DNA of 64,000 nucleotides from Streptomyces sp. SN-593 (GCF_016756395.1 NZ_AP018365.1:3819001-3883000), one strand, 5' to 3'. Shown: positions 42,206-51,180, numbered from the stretch's first letter. Translations and numbers: made by a program. The notes: generated by a model from the sequence alone, not told the origin.

Positions 42206-42745
42206 GTGGCTACGAAGAAGTTCACGCTCAACTCGACGCCCCACGAGGCGGAGATTGGCAGCGCCACCTACCTGTTCGAGCCGGAGATCCTGGGCGATGA
42301 GTTCCTGGACCGGTACGAGCGTCTTCAGGAGGCGAACCGGCGCCTGAACCTGGATCCGGCGAACATGGCGGACACCGACCTGTCGAAGGTCCGCGAGGCG
42401 ACCGTCGCCATGCGCGTGTTCCTCGCGAGCCTGATGCTGCCGGAGTCGGCGCACGAGTTCGCCCGGTGGGACGTCGTGGTCGGCGGGAAGGTGGTCAGCT
42501 CCCACCCGAACCCGGAGGAGGCCGGCGCCGCCGCTGCGAAACGGAAGGGTGCCACCGTCGCGGACGCCGGCACCCGTTACCCGGACCGGGTGCTCGTCGA
42601 GCTGATGGAGTGGGTTGTCGAGCTGTATGGAGGGAACCGCCCTCCTACGTCGTCCAGCGGCTCTGCGCCAGCATCGCCGCCTCCTGGGAGGCGTGGGAGG
42701 GGAGTCTCGCCCTCCAAGGCGTCGATGTCCACGCGTGGTCGCTGA
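42206..42745 (+). CDS. Tail assembly chaperone, short form
   Basis: 179 residues from GTG 42206 behind AGAAGGG. ATKKFTLNSTPHEAEIGSAT starts a small mixed domain, and AVAMRVFLASLMLPESAHEF with VVGGKVVSSHPNPEEAGAAA completes it. It is the G-type chaperone placed before the tape measure in siphoviruses. The last 30 residues (PTSSSGSAPASPPPGRRGRG) look like a frame that is normally left by frameshifting. Confidence 0.75.
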   Translation: MATKKFTLNSTPHEAEIGSATYLFEPEILGDEFLDRYERLQEANRRLNLDPANMADTDLSKVREATVAMRVFLASLMLPESAHEFARWDVVVGGKVVSSHPNPEEAGAAAAKRKGATVADAGTRYPDRVLVELMEWVVELYGGNRPPTSSSGSAPASPPPGRRGRGVSPSKASMSTRGR

Positions 42746-42969
42746 AGGTGATGCTGTCGGCCGCCGAGGCGACTCTGGAGCAGGGCGCTGAGGACGAGGC
42801 GGACTGGCGGCGGATCAAGGCCAAGCTGTACGCCCCGCCGAAGGGTCAGCGCGGGCCGCAGAGGCGGGCGCGACCGCCCGGCATGGGCATGGACATGGGG
42901 CAGGCGCAGAGCCTCGCGGCGCAGCTCGCCGCGGAAGACGCGCGGATGACGGGTAGCCGCACCGGCTAG
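42206..42969 (+). CDS. Tail assembly chaperone, frameshifted long form
   Basis: The -1 frame is open through the end of the short form and continues to 42969. There it encodes EPPSYVVQRLCASIAASWEA and LKVMLSAAEATLEQGAEDEA, then a Lys/Arg- and Gly/Met-rich tail. This is the standard G/GT arrangement. The shift should fall near GGAGGGAAC at 42629-42637, where frame 0 changes from natural to low-complexity sequence. No classic X-XXY-YYZ heptamer is obvious there. The long form would be about 253 residues and chaperone the tape measure. Confidence 0.65.
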
Positions 42970-43026
42970 TCTGGGGGGCGCCGCTGGTTTTGGGCCGGGC
43001 AACATCGCTCTTTGCGAGGTTGCCCG
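42967..43026 (+). promoter_or_regulatory. Late leader element E (tape measure gene)
   Basis: -10-like TAGTCT (42967-42972), GCTGGTTTTGGGCCGGGC ending at 43000. The hairpin CCGGGCAAC (42995-43003) pairs perfectly with GTTGCCCGG (43019-43027), with an inner TCGC/GCGA stem. The GAGG ribosome site and the first base of the GTG start are in the stem. Confidence 0.7.
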
Positions 43027-46000
43027 GTGGCCGACGACGAGGACTACGGTCGCGGTGTAATCCGCATCGTCCTTGACGACGCGGAAGCCGTCGCTGACGC
43101 TCGCGACCTCGGCATCCGGATCTCGCGGGCCCTGGACAGGGCCACCCGCACCGTCGGCACCCAGATCCGCCGGAACATCCAGCGCGGCCTGGATGCGGCG
43201 AACGTCACCGTCGACGTCGTCCCGGACCTCAGCCGGTTCGACGCCCGGGTCCTGGCGCAACTGCGCTCGCTGGAGAGCATCAACATCCCGGTCGCGCCGG
43301 ACCTGACCGGGTTCGTCGAGCGGATCCGCGCGCTCCTGGCGGGCGTCGAGGTCGAGGTCCAGGTCGTCCCCGACATGTCGGGGTTCGACGCCCGGCTGCG
43401 CGCGCACAACCTGCCGACGCTGAACGTCCCGGTGAACCCGGACGTCAACGGGTTCTCCCGGGCGCTGCGCGGGCTGTCGTCGCTGGCGAGCGGCGTCGGC
43501 GGGGTCCTCGCCAGCGGCTTGAAGTTCGCCGCGGTCGGTGCGTCGGCGCTCAGCGCGGCGGCCGGCATCTCCTCGTTCGTCGCGTCCCTCGCCCCGGCGA
43601 TCGGGATCGTTGCCGCGGCCCCGGCGGCGATCGGCGGGTTCATCGCGGCGAGCGCCGCGTTGAAGCTGGCGCTGTCGGGCGTCGGCGACGCGTTCGGCGC
43701 GGCCCTCGGCGACGACGCGAAGAAGTTCGAGGAGTCCCTTGAGGGGCTGTCGCCCGCCGCCCAGGCGGCGGCCAAGGAGGTCCGGGCCCTCAAGCCGGCG
43801 TTCGACTCGTTGAAGGACAGCGTCCAGGACGCGTTCTTCAAGCCGCTCCAGGGCCAGATCACCGCCGTCGCGAAGGCGCTGAGCGGGCCGTTGAAGTCCG
43901 GCCTGTCGGCGATCGCCGGGAACTTCGGTCTGGCCGCCGAGCGGGTCGCGAACTTCGCGAAGTCGGCGACCGGCATCCAGGCGATCAAGGGCGTCCTGGA
44001 CGGGACGAGGGCGGCGACCAGCGGTCTCGCCGCGGCGATCGGGCCGGTCGTCTCCGGCCTGGTCCAGGTCGCGGGCGCGGTGTCGCAGGCGTTCGGGGCC
44101 CAGACCGGGAACCTGATCGCGAACCTGGGCGCGCGCCTCGGGACGTTCCTCCAGACGGCCGCGCAGTCCGGGCAGGCCGTCGCCTGGGTGCAGGGCGCCC
44201 TCGGCGTCTTCAAGCAGCTCGGCGCGCTGGTCCTGTCGGTCGGCGGGATCCTCTCGGACGTCTTCGGGGCGCTGGCGGCCGGGGGTGGCGGGCAGCTCGC
44301 CGGGCTGGCGCAGATCTTCGACGCGGTACGGGCGGCGATCCAGCCGCTGCTGCCGCTGGTCACCCAGCTCGCGATCACCGCCAACTCGGTGCTGGGCAAC
44401 GCGCTGAAGGTGCTGAGCGCGGCGCTCGGGCCGGTGATCACGGCGCTGGCGAACACGCTGCTGCCGCTCCTGCCGACCTTGACGGCGGCGTTCGACCAGT
44501 TCGCGGCCGGGGTGGCTCCGATCGCGGCGCAGCTGGGTACGGCGCTCGGCGGGGCGATCTCGGAGCTGCTTCCGGCGCTGCTGCAACTCGTGCCGATCCT
44601 GACCGGCACGCTGCTGCCGGTCTTCGGTCAGCTGGTGTCGGCGGTCGCGCCGCTGGTCGGGCAGCTCGCGGGGAGCCTGGCCCCCGTCATCGCGCAAATC
44701 GCGCAGTTGTTCGGAACGGTGCTGGGGGCGGCCCTCCAGATCGTCGTTCCGCTGCTCGGCCCGCTGGTCGGGATCGTGACCGGGCTGCTCGGCGCCCTGT
44801 CGCCCCTGATCCCGGTTCTCGGGCAGATCGCGGAAGCGCTCGGTGCGGCCCTCGGCGACGCCGCGAAGGGGCTGGCCCCGCTCCTGGTGACGATCGGCGA
44901 CGCCGCGACGACCGTCGTCGCCGCGCTGGCGCCGCTGGTCTCGCAGATCCTGCTGTCGCTGCTGCCGATCCTGCCGCCGATCGTCGACGCCTTCAACGCG
45001 CTGGTCGGCGCGCTGGTGCCGCTGCTGCCGCCCATCGCGGGCCTGGTCGCCGCGCTGGTGCCGCTCGTCTCGCTGATGGTGCGGATCGCGGCGCCGATCC
45101 TCCAGATCGCGGTCGGGTTCGCGTCGTGGGTCGTCATCAGCACCGTCGTCCCGATCATCTCGGCGGTCGTGTCGGTGCTGACCGGCCTGGCGTCCGGGCT
45201 GACCTCGGTCGTCAACTTCATCGTCGCTCTGCCGGGGATGATCACGAGCGGGCTCTCGTCGCTGGCCTCGACGATCGGCTCGTTCTTCTCGAACCTGTTC
45301 GTCTCGCTGGGCGCGACCCTGACGGCCGGCTTCCAGGCCGTCGTCAACTTCTTCGTCCAGCTCCCCGGGCTGATCCTGGCGGCGCTGGCCGCGCTGCCCG
45401 GCCTCCTGGTCAGCCTCTTCGTCAACGCGGTCGCCGCGGTCGGCATCGCCCTGCTCACGGCCATCGCCGGAGTGATCTACGTCTTCACCGTCCTGCCAGG
45501 GCAGATCGCCTCTGCGCTGGCGTCGCTGGGCTCGGCGATCGGCTCGGCCTTCTCGCGGGCCTTCTCGGCGACGGTGTCGGCGATCTCGTCGTTCATCTCG
45601 TCGGCGGTGTCGTTCTTCACGGCGCTGCCCGGCCGGATCGGGTCGGCGCTGGCCGCACTGCCCGGCAAGGTGAAGTCGCTGTTCACGTCGGCCGGTTCGT
45701 CGGCGCTGTCGGCCGCCAGGTCGGCCGGCTCGTCGATCGTGTCGTTCTTCTCCGGGCTGCCGGGCCGGGTCGGGAGCGCCCTGAGTTCGGTCGGCTCCCG
45801 GATCGCGAGCGCGTTCCGCAGCGCCGTCGGGTCGGCGCGCAGCGCGGTGTCGTCGCTGATCTCCAGCGTCGTCAGCCTGTTCTCGACGCTGCCCGGACGG
45901 ATCGTCAGCTCGCTGGGGAACATCGGCGCTCGGATCGTCTCGAAGATCAAGTCGGGGCTGCCGAGTTCGGTCCGCAACCTCCTGCCGTTCGCGAACGGCG

Positions 46001-46275
46001 GGATCGTCACGCAGGCGACCCCGGCCCTGATCGGTGAGGCCGGCAAGGAAGTCGTCATCCCGCTGACCCGGCCCCGGCGCGCGGTCGAGCTGGCACAGCA
46101 GTCCGGGCTCCTCGAACTCCTCGCCCGGCGCGGGGTGGTCGGCCCGTCGAGACCGGTCGCCAGCGGAGGAGACACGACGGTGAACCACACCTGGAACATC
46201 ACGACGCCGGCGCAGGACTCGCGGGTCCTCGCCGAGCACCTGTACGGCCGCATGGCCCTCGCGGCGGGGGTGTGA
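43027..46275 (+). CDS. Tape measure protein
   Basis: 1082 residues from GTG 43027. The start has TRTVGTQIRRNIQRGLDAAN and repeated VDVVPDLSRFDARV / VAPDLTGFVERI / VNPDVNGFSRAL units. A long Ala/Leu/Val/Gly-rich helical body follows, with hydrophobic segments around 170-220 and 470-760. A C-terminal PFANGGIVTQATPALIGEAG and EVVIPLTRP is the classic tape-measure ending. It sets tail length and probably helps DNA cross the membrane. With about 1.5 A per residue it predicts a tail near 160 nm. Confidence 0.93.
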   Translation: MADDEDYGRGVIRIVLDDAEAVADARDLGIRISRALDRATRTVGTQIRRNIQRGLDAANVTVDVVPDLSRFDARVLAQLRSLESINIPVAPDLTGFVERIRALLAGVEVEVQVVPDMSGFDARLRAHNLPTLNVPVNPDVNGFSRALRGLSSLASGVGGVLASGLKFAAVGASALSAAAGISSFVASLAPAIGIVAAAPAAIGGFIAASAALKLALSGVGDAFGAALGDDAKKFEESLEGLSPAAQAAAKEVRALKPAFDSLKDSVQDAFFKPLQGQITAVAKALSGPLKSGLSAIAGNFGLAAERVANFAKSATGIQAIKGVLDGTRAATSGLAAAIGPVVSGLVQVAGAVSQAFGAQTGNLIANLGARLGTFLQTAAQSGQAVAWVQGALGVFKQLGALVLSVGGILSDVFGALAAGGGGQLAGLAQIFDAVRAAIQPLLPLVTQLAITANSVLGNALKVLSAALGPVITALANTLLPLLPTLTAAFDQFAAGVAPIAAQLGTALGGAISELLPALLQLVPILTGTLLPVFGQLVSAVAPLVGQLAGSLAPVIAQIAQLFGTVLGAALQIVVPLLGPLVGIVTGLLGALSPLIPVLGQIAEALGAALGDAAKGLAPLLVTIGDAATTVVAALAPLVSQILLSLLPILPPIVDAFNALVGALVPLLPPIAGLVAALVPLVSLMVRIAAPILQIAVGFASWVVISTVVPIISAVVSVLTGLASGLTSVVNFIVALPGMITSGLSSLASTIGSFFSNLFVSLGATLTAGFQAVVNFFVQLPGLILAALAALPGLLVSLFVNAVAAVGIALLTAIAGVIYVFTVLPGQIASALASLGSAIGSAFSRAFSATVSAISSFISSAVSFFTALPGRIGSALAALPGKVKSLFTSAGSSALSAARSAGSSIVSFFSGLPGRVGSALSSVGSRIASAFRSAVGSARSAVSSLISSVVSLFSTLPGRIVSSLGNIGARIVSKIKSGLPSSVRNLLPFANGGIVTQATPALIGEAGKEVVIPLTRPRRAVELAQQSGLLELLARRGVVGPSRPVASGGDTTVNHTWNITTPAQDSRVLAEHLYGRMALAAGV

Positions 46276-46276
46276 C

Positions 46277-47518
46277 GTGATCGCCGACTACGCCGACCTC
46301 GGATGCATCGAGATCATCAACTCCGCGCGGGCCTCGGTGTACGCCGAGAAGTACTGCCTGCTCACGTCGTGCGAGCCGTGCCCGGGTCTCCCGGAGGCCA
46401 TCAGCGACGAGCCGTACGTCGACCCGGTGACGGACCCGGCGCCCTGGTACGACCCCGCGGTCCCCGAGTCCGCTCAGTTCCTCGGCGTGATGGGGCTGAC
46501 TGTCGCCGGGTTTTCTCAGTCGACGCGCAGCCGCGACCCGGTGCAGCTCGTCGGCGACGGCGCAGCCCTCGGCATTGCCCGGCGTGCGCACCGCGAGATC
46601 ACGTACACGGTGCTGCTCCTGGTCCTCGATGAGTGCGCGCTGCCGTACGCGCTGGAGTGGCTGTCCGCCGCGCTCCAGGGCGCCCCGTGCGAGGGCTCGT
46701 GTGTCGGCGACGAGCTGGGCGTGTTCGCGTGCTGCCCGACCGGGGACGGGACGCGGGAGCTGCGGCACCTGTACGGCGTGGGCCTGATGACGGGGCCCGA
46801 GATCACGTCGGCGCGGTACCTGGACGAGGGGATCATCGCCGAGGTCACGTTCACGCTCGCGGCGTCGGTGCCGTGGATCTACCGGGAACCGCTCCAGACG
46901 CTCACGGACTGGGTGTCGCTGTCGGCCGGCACGCCGGTGACGCTGGACCCGGACGAGGTGTACGGGGAGTGCGTCGAGGCGACGCCGTGCCTGGAGGACC
47001 CGGAGTGCCCGCCGCCGCCGCTGCCGGTGCGGGCGCCGGTCCCCGTCGACCCGTGCTACCCGACCGGCGAGGACGACTTCTACCGGTCGGTGCTGTCGCT
47101 GTCGCCCGTCGACCAGCCGGGCTGGCTGGAGGCCGTGCCCGTCCTGGAGCTGGAGACCGGCGGCAGCGCGCTTCGGCGGCTGATCGTGCGGTTCTGGGCG
47201 AACCCGCTGGGCTCGGACTGCATGGACGTCGCCGACCCGTGCGCGGCGTGCACCGACATCCAGATCCCGTACCTGCCGCCCGGGTCGACGCTGCGGGTCG
47301 ACGGGCGGACGCAGCGCGCGGAGGTCGACTGTCCGCAGGGGCCGCTCGGCTCGTCGACGAGCACGCCGACGCTGTACGGGCCGCTGGGCCGCTCGTTCGA
47401 GTGGCCGATCTTCTCGTGCCCGACGGGCCTGTGCATCGAGATCTTGTCGACGGAGGCCGCCACCGCGGGTGACGCGCGCGCCCGGGTCCTTCTCGTTCCC
47501 CGATCGGACGTGGGCTGA
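46277..47518 (+). CDS. Minor tail protein (distal tail-like)
   Basis: 413 residues from GTG 46277, 2 bp after the tape measure. ITYTVLLLVLDECALPYALE and ELRHLYGVGLMTGPEITSAR, IIAEVTFTLAASVPWIYREP fit the distal-tail protein fold at this position. CLEDPECPPPPLPVRAPVPV is a proline linker, then a second beta domain (RRLIVRFWANPLGSDCMDVA). Cys pairs are frequent. It likely forms the tail tip ring. Confidence 0.75.
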   Translation: MIADYADLGCIEIINSARASVYAEKYCLLTSCEPCPGLPEAISDEPYVDPVTDPAPWYDPAVPESAQFLGVMGLTVAGFSQSTRSRDPVQLVGDGAALGIARRAHREITYTVLLLVLDECALPYALEWLSAALQGAPCEGSCVGDELGVFACCPTGDGTRELRHLYGVGLMTGPEITSARYLDEGIIAEVTFTLAASVPWIYREPLQTLTDWVSLSAGTPVTLDPDEVYGECVEATPCLEDPECPPPPLPVRAPVPVDPCYPTGEDDFYRSVLSLSPVDQPGWLEAVPVLELETGGSALRRLIVRFWANPLGSDCMDVADPCAACTDIQIPYLPPGSTLRVDGRTQRAEVDCPQGPLGSSTSTPTLYGPLGRSFEWPIFSCPTGLCIEILSTEAATAGDARARVLLVPRSDVG

Positions 47519-47519
47519 C

Positions 47520-48671
47520 ATGGCTGAGCTGGGCTGCGCCCAGGAGTACCGGGCGATCATCCACTGGCGGGGCGGCTCGCGGCCGTTCACGTCGCCGCAG
47601 GTGAGCGCGCTGACCTCGGTGAAGTGGAACCGCACGGTCAACGACACGTCCGAGGGCACGATCACGATCGCCAAGGGCGCGGCCGGCCGGGAGTGCTGCG
47701 GCCTCCTCGGGCAGATCGAGCCGTACGTGCACGAGCTGTCGCTGTACCGGGACAGCGAGCTGGTGTGGCAGGGGCCGGTCACCCGGACCGTGGAGAACCG
47801 CACGACGTTCACCGTCGAGGCGAAGGACGTCACCGAGTGGCTGGCGCGGTGCGTGAACACGACGCTGCTGCGCTACCTGTCCACGAACCCGGCCGACCCG
47901 ATGCACGGCGGGCCGGTGCAGGAGATCGCCGAGACGATCATCCGGCTCAACCTGGAGACGACCGGCTTCTCTTCGGGCCCGGACTGGCCGGTGATGCTCG
48001 ACTACATCGTCCGCGACGACGACACGGTGGACACGTTCTTCGAGAAGGACGGCAGCGACAACGTCTCGGTGTGGATCGTGCCGATCCTCCAGATCCTTGA
48101 CGACGAGCTGGTGACGCGCGGCCTGGAGTACACGACGGTGGGGCGGTCGCTGATCCTCGGCCGCCCGCAGACCACCGACGACCCGGCGCAGGCCCGCCTC
48201 ACGCTGGAGCACTTCGCCGGCGACGTGCAGATCACGCGGGACGGGGCGAACGCGGCGACGCTCGTGTGGGTCACGAACCAGAACGACCAGGAGATCGCGG
48301 GCACGCAGTTCGGCGTCTCCGGGGTCATCAGCCCGTACTACGGCCGGCTGGACACCCTGATCCGTACGCAGGCGGAGGGCCTGACCGCGTACGACCTGTG
48401 GCAGATCGCGCGGGCCTCGTACAACGGCCGGAACCCGGTGCCGACTTCGCTGTCCATCCCTGAGGGGTCGAGCCTCGCCGCGAGCGCGCCGGTGTCGATG
48501 CGGCAGCTCGTGCCCGGGGTCCGGATGGACGTCGTCGCGACGGACATGTGCAACGACCTGAGCCAGCCCTACCGCCTGTCCGACGTCGACGTGGAGTGGG
48601 GCAGCACCGGCGAGCAGGTCGGTGTCTCCCTGGTCCCGATCGGCGACCCCTTCACAGGAGATCCGCCATGA
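47520..48671 (+). CDS. Minor tail protein
   Basis: 383 residues from ATG 47520. VKWNRTVNDTSEGTITIAKG and VHELSLYRDSELVWQGPVTR, then VEAKDVTEWLARCVNTTLLR match the N-terminal beta domain of siphoviral tail-hub or baseplate proteins. A helical middle and GVRMDVVATDMCNDLSQPYR with DVDVEWGSTGEQVGVSLVP end it. Translationally coupled to the next small gene by a 4-bp overlap. Probable tail hub component. Confidence 0.75.
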   Translation: MAELGCAQEYRAIIHWRGGSRPFTSPQVSALTSVKWNRTVNDTSEGTITIAKGAAGRECCGLLGQIEPYVHELSLYRDSELVWQGPVTRTVENRTTFTVEAKDVTEWLARCVNTTLLRYLSTNPADPMHGGPVQEIAETIIRLNLETTGFSSGPDWPVMLDYIVRDDDTVDTFFEKDGSDNVSVWIVPILQILDDELVTRGLEYTTVGRSLILGRPQTTDDPAQARLTLEHFAGDVQITRDGANAATLVWVTNQNDQEIAGTQFGVSGVISPYYGRLDTLIRTQAEGLTAYDLWQIARASYNGRNPVPTSLSIPEGSSLAASAPVSMRQLVPGVRMDVVATDMCNDLSQPYRLSDVDVEWGSTGEQVGVSLVPIGDPFTGDPP

Positions 48672-48958
48672 CACCACTTCCAGGACAGCGAGCGGCGCAG
48701 CGGCCGATCCGGGCGATGGTCGCCTCGCAGCGGGCGTTGGGCCGCGCCGCGCAGGCCGCGAACGGGGCGCTGGTCGGCCCGACGGGCGTCGCGTTCATCG
48801 ACGGCCAGCAGTACGACGTCGACCTGTCCGCGCCGCCGGACGAGCAGCTACGGCCGGTCGAGCCGCCGTGTGTGTGCACCTGCCGCTGTCCGTGCCCCTG
48901 CGCCGAGCCCGGCGCGCACGACGGCGGCCGGACCAAGAAGCAGAAGAGGCAGGGATAG
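48668..48958 (+). CDS. Small tail-region protein with Cys-rich end
   Basis: 96 residues; ATG 48668 overlaps the previous stop, AGGAG upstream. The N-terminus is basic and helical (SQRALGRAAQAANGALVGP). The C-terminal PPCVCTCRCPCPCAEPGAHD has six Cys in a short stretch. It may bind metal or form disulfides at the tail tip. No family recognised. Confidence 0.55.
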   Translation: MTPLPGQRAAQRPIRAMVASQRALGRAAQAANGALVGPTGVAFIDGQQYDVDLSAPPDEQLRPVEPPCVCTCRCPCPCAEPGAHDGGRTKKQKRQG

Positions 48959-48960
48959 GT

Positions 48961-49818
48961 ATGGCGCGGTGTGGATGCCAGGGAGGCTGCTCCTGCTCGG
49001 TGCAGGGGAGCGCCCCGATCACGGTGTCGGGGAACGGGTCCTCCGGGGCCCCGTTCGTCGTGGGGCTGTCGTACGGCGGCGAGACCGGGTGCGACGGGAT
49101 CATGGCGTGCGTCTGCGACCACTCCGGGGACGGGCTGTCGTGCTCGGGCGGGGTGCTGGCGGTCCAGCCGTCCGACGACGAGGGCAACCTCGTGCAGATC
49201 GGCACGGACGGCGGCGTGTTCGTGCCGACCGCGGGCGCCTCGGCCGGCCTCGTCGAGGGCCAGGCCGTCGACATCACCGGCGACCAGGCGAGCGGCTACA
49301 CGATCGGCGCGCGGATCAGCGCGGACCCGAACAACGCCATCACGCTCGGGTCGGACGGCGGCCTGTACGTGCCGGGGCCGAAGTACGCCTACGGCAACAT
49401 GAACGCGAAGACGATCACGACGGACATCACCGACAACTGGATGGTCCCGACGATCGTCGCCCAGTCCGGCGGGTTCTCGATCTACACGGCCGATGGGCAC
49501 ACCCGCGTCGCGCTGCCCGACTCCGGGACGTGGTTCTTCCAGGCGCAGTTCCGGTGCAACACGAGCGCCGGTTTCACGGCCACCACCGGCGCCCTGTTCT
49601 ACGCGGCGATCAGCGCGGCCGGGCGCGGGTTCATGAACGCGCACACGTACACGCGGACGTCGACGATCACCGGCATGCACTGCACCACGATGGACGACTT
49701 CGCGGGTGCGGCGAATCCGAACCTGTCGTTCCGCGTGCAGGCCAACAGCAGCCACAAGGAGCGGCCTTCGGTGACCGGCTGGTGGTCCGCGTTCCTCGTC
49801 GGCCCGAGCATCGCGTGA
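48961..49818 (+). CDS. Tail fibre protein
   Basis: 285 residues from ATG 48961. MARCGCQGGCSCSVQGSAPI and TVSGNGSSGAPFVV parallel the start of the repeat fibre at 35906. Two short units with (I/L)GTDGGVFVP and LGSDGGLYVPG follow. The C-terminal 150 residues form a C1q/TNF-like or jelly-roll-like domain: VALPDSGTWFFQAQFRCNTS, GALFYAAISAAGRGFMNAHT, PNLSFRVQANSSHKERPSVT. Such domains trimerise and bind receptors. It stands after the tail-tip genes and before lysis genes, the usual fibre place. Confidence 0.75.
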   Translation: MARCGCQGGCSCSVQGSAPITVSGNGSSGAPFVVGLSYGGETGCDGIMACVCDHSGDGLSCSGGVLAVQPSDDEGNLVQIGTDGGVFVPTAGASAGLVEGQAVDITGDQASGYTIGARISADPNNAITLGSDGGLYVPGPKYAYGNMNAKTITTDITDNWMVPTIVAQSGGFSIYTADGHTRVALPDSGTWFFQAQFRCNTSAGFTATTGALFYAAISAAGRGFMNAHTYTRTSTITGMHCTTMDDFAGAANPNLSFRVQANSSHKERPSVTGWWSAFLVGPSIA

Positions 49819-49830
49819 CCGCCCCGCCCG

Positions 49831-49955
49831 CCGTCCGGACACCGCCGTCCCAGCCGTGTCCGGACGGTGTCCGCGCAGGTCACCGGCCTGTCCCCCTTGT
49901 GTCCGGGCTCGTGTCCGGACACGTGCCCCAAGCCTGTCCGGACAGTGTCCGGACA
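49831..49955. repeat. Cluster of TGTCCGGACA palindromes
   Basis: Perfect TGTCCGGACA at 49912-49921, 49935-49944 and 49946-49955, and near-copies at 49832 and 49857, plus half-sites. This fills most of the gap before the lysis genes. One more perfect copy lies in the coding sequence at 21951-21960. It may be a protein-binding array or a decayed repeat-coding segment. Confidence 0.6.
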
Positions 49956-49979
49956 TCTCCGTCACCCCTGGAGGTGCGC

Positions 49980-50243
49980 ATGTCCCAGAAGCCGACCGTC
50001 GGCCGGGCCGTCCACTACGTCAGCCACGGCACGCCGCTGCGGAGCGACGGCAGCCAGGCGTTCCCGCCGACCTGCCGCTCGGCGACCGTCACCGAAGTCG
50101 ACCCGGACGACCCGGGCCGGGTCGGGCTGTGCGTCGTCAACCCGACCGGCCTGTTCTTCCACCCGCTCAGCGCGGGCGGGTCGGTCCACGACGACACCGG
50201 CGCCCAGCTCGGCGGCACCTGGCACTGGCCGGAGCGTGTCTGA
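49980..50243 (+). CDS. Small protein upstream of endolysin
   Basis: 87 residues from ATG 49980 (GGAGG upstream). VGRAVHYVSHGTPLRSDGSQ and TVTEVDPDDPGRVGLCVVNP, then FFHPLSAGGSVHDDTGAQLG: a compact beta protein with a small-barrel look common next to actinophage fibre and lysin genes. Its stop overlaps the endolysin ATG (TGATG). Role unknown. Confidence 0.6.
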   Translation: MSQKPTVGRAVHYVSHGTPLRSDGSQAFPPTCRSATVTEVDPDDPGRVGLCVVNPTGLFFHPLSAGGSVHDDTGAQLGGTWHWPERV

Positions 50244-51163
50244 TGTCGAACCCACTGAGCGCCGCCGTCTTCCTCCGGGCCCTCAAGGACGAGGGACTGA
50301 CCGTCGTCGAGGTCGCGGGCTGGAGCACGCACAACCGGAACCAGATGGGCGCCTGGGGCGGCGTCCACGGCGTGATGATCCACCACACCGTCACCAAGGG
50401 CACCGCGTCGACCGTCGGCATCGTCCACGACGGGTACAGCGGGCTCCCGGGCCCGCTCTGCCACGGCATGATCGCGAAGTCCGGGGCGGTGCACTTGGTC
50501 GGGTACGGGAGGGCGAATCACGCCGGGTTGGGCGATCCCGACGTGTTGAACGCGGTGATCGCCGAGCGGGCCCTGCCGAAGGATGACGAGGCGACCGTCG
50601 ACGGCAACCGGGCCTTCTACGGCTTCGAGTGCGAGAACCTGGGCGACGGCTCCGACCCTTGGCCCGACGTGCAGTTGGAAGCGATCGAGCGGGTGAGCGC
50701 GGCGATCTGCCGGGCGCACCGCTGGGGCGCGCTGTCGGTCCTCGGCCACCTGGAGTGGCAGCCCGGGAAGGTGGACCCGAAGGGCTTCACGATGGCCGGC
50801 ATGAGGGACCGGGTCGCCGGGCGCCTGGGGCAGAGCAAGCCGGGGCAGCTCCCGACGCCGGTCCGCCCGAAGGTGTCCCTGTCGCAGCTCATCGCCGCCG
50901 CGAAGTCGAACCCGGCGATGAAGGGCCAGCCGGTCACGTACGCCGGCGTCCTGACGTACGAGACGGCCCTCGTCGACGAGGGGCTGCTGTCGAAGACGTA
51001 CCGCGACGGGCACTTCGGCTCGACCACGATCACGGCCACGAGCCTGTGGCAGGAGCGCCTTGGCTACCGCGGCCGGAACCCCGGCCAGCCGGCCGACGGC
51101 ATCCCCGGCCGTGACTCCCTGACCCGCCTGGCGGCGAAGCACGCCTTCGACGTCGTGGCCTGA
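50243..51163 (+). CDS. Endolysin, N-acetylmuramoyl-L-alanine amidase
   Basis: 306 residues from ATG 50243. The amidase-2/PGRP catalytic domain has VHGVMIHHTVTKGTASTVGI (zinc His), GYGRANHAGLGDPDVLNAVI, FYGFECENLGDG and VLGHLEWQPGKVDPKGFTMA (second zinc His and the C-terminal zinc ligand region). Residues about 210-306 are a peptidoglycan-binding domain (VSLSQLIAAAKSNPAM, TSLWQERLGYRGRNPGQPAD). It cuts the bond between sugar and peptide in the cell wall to free phage. Followed by two membrane proteins. Confidence 0.9.
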   Translation: MSNPLSAAVFLRALKDEGLTVVEVAGWSTHNRNQMGAWGGVHGVMIHHTVTKGTASTVGIVHDGYSGLPGPLCHGMIAKSGAVHLVGYGRANHAGLGDPDVLNAVIAERALPKDDEATVDGNRAFYGFECENLGDGSDPWPDVQLEAIERVSAAICRAHRWGALSVLGHLEWQPGKVDPKGFTMAGMRDRVAGRLGQSKPGQLPTPVRPKVSLSQLIAAAKSNPAMKGQPVTYAGVLTYETALVDEGLLSKTYRDGHFGSTTITATSLWQERLGYRGRNPGQPADGIPGRDSLTRLAAKHAFDVVA

Positions 51164-51180
51164 ACCGGAAGGACAGAGAG

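Noticed and set aside
42577..46239. 1220-residue reverse frame opposite the tape measure gene, rich in Arg, Asp and Gln
   Set aside because: Shadow of the high-GC tape measure gene: low-complexity composition, no domain, no ribosome site, while the forward frame has clear tape-measure features.
49819..49979. Coding extension upstream of the gene at 49980
   Set aside because: One frame is open (CPDSVRT-like), but a good ribosome site directly precedes ATG 49980 and the open frame is repeat-derived.
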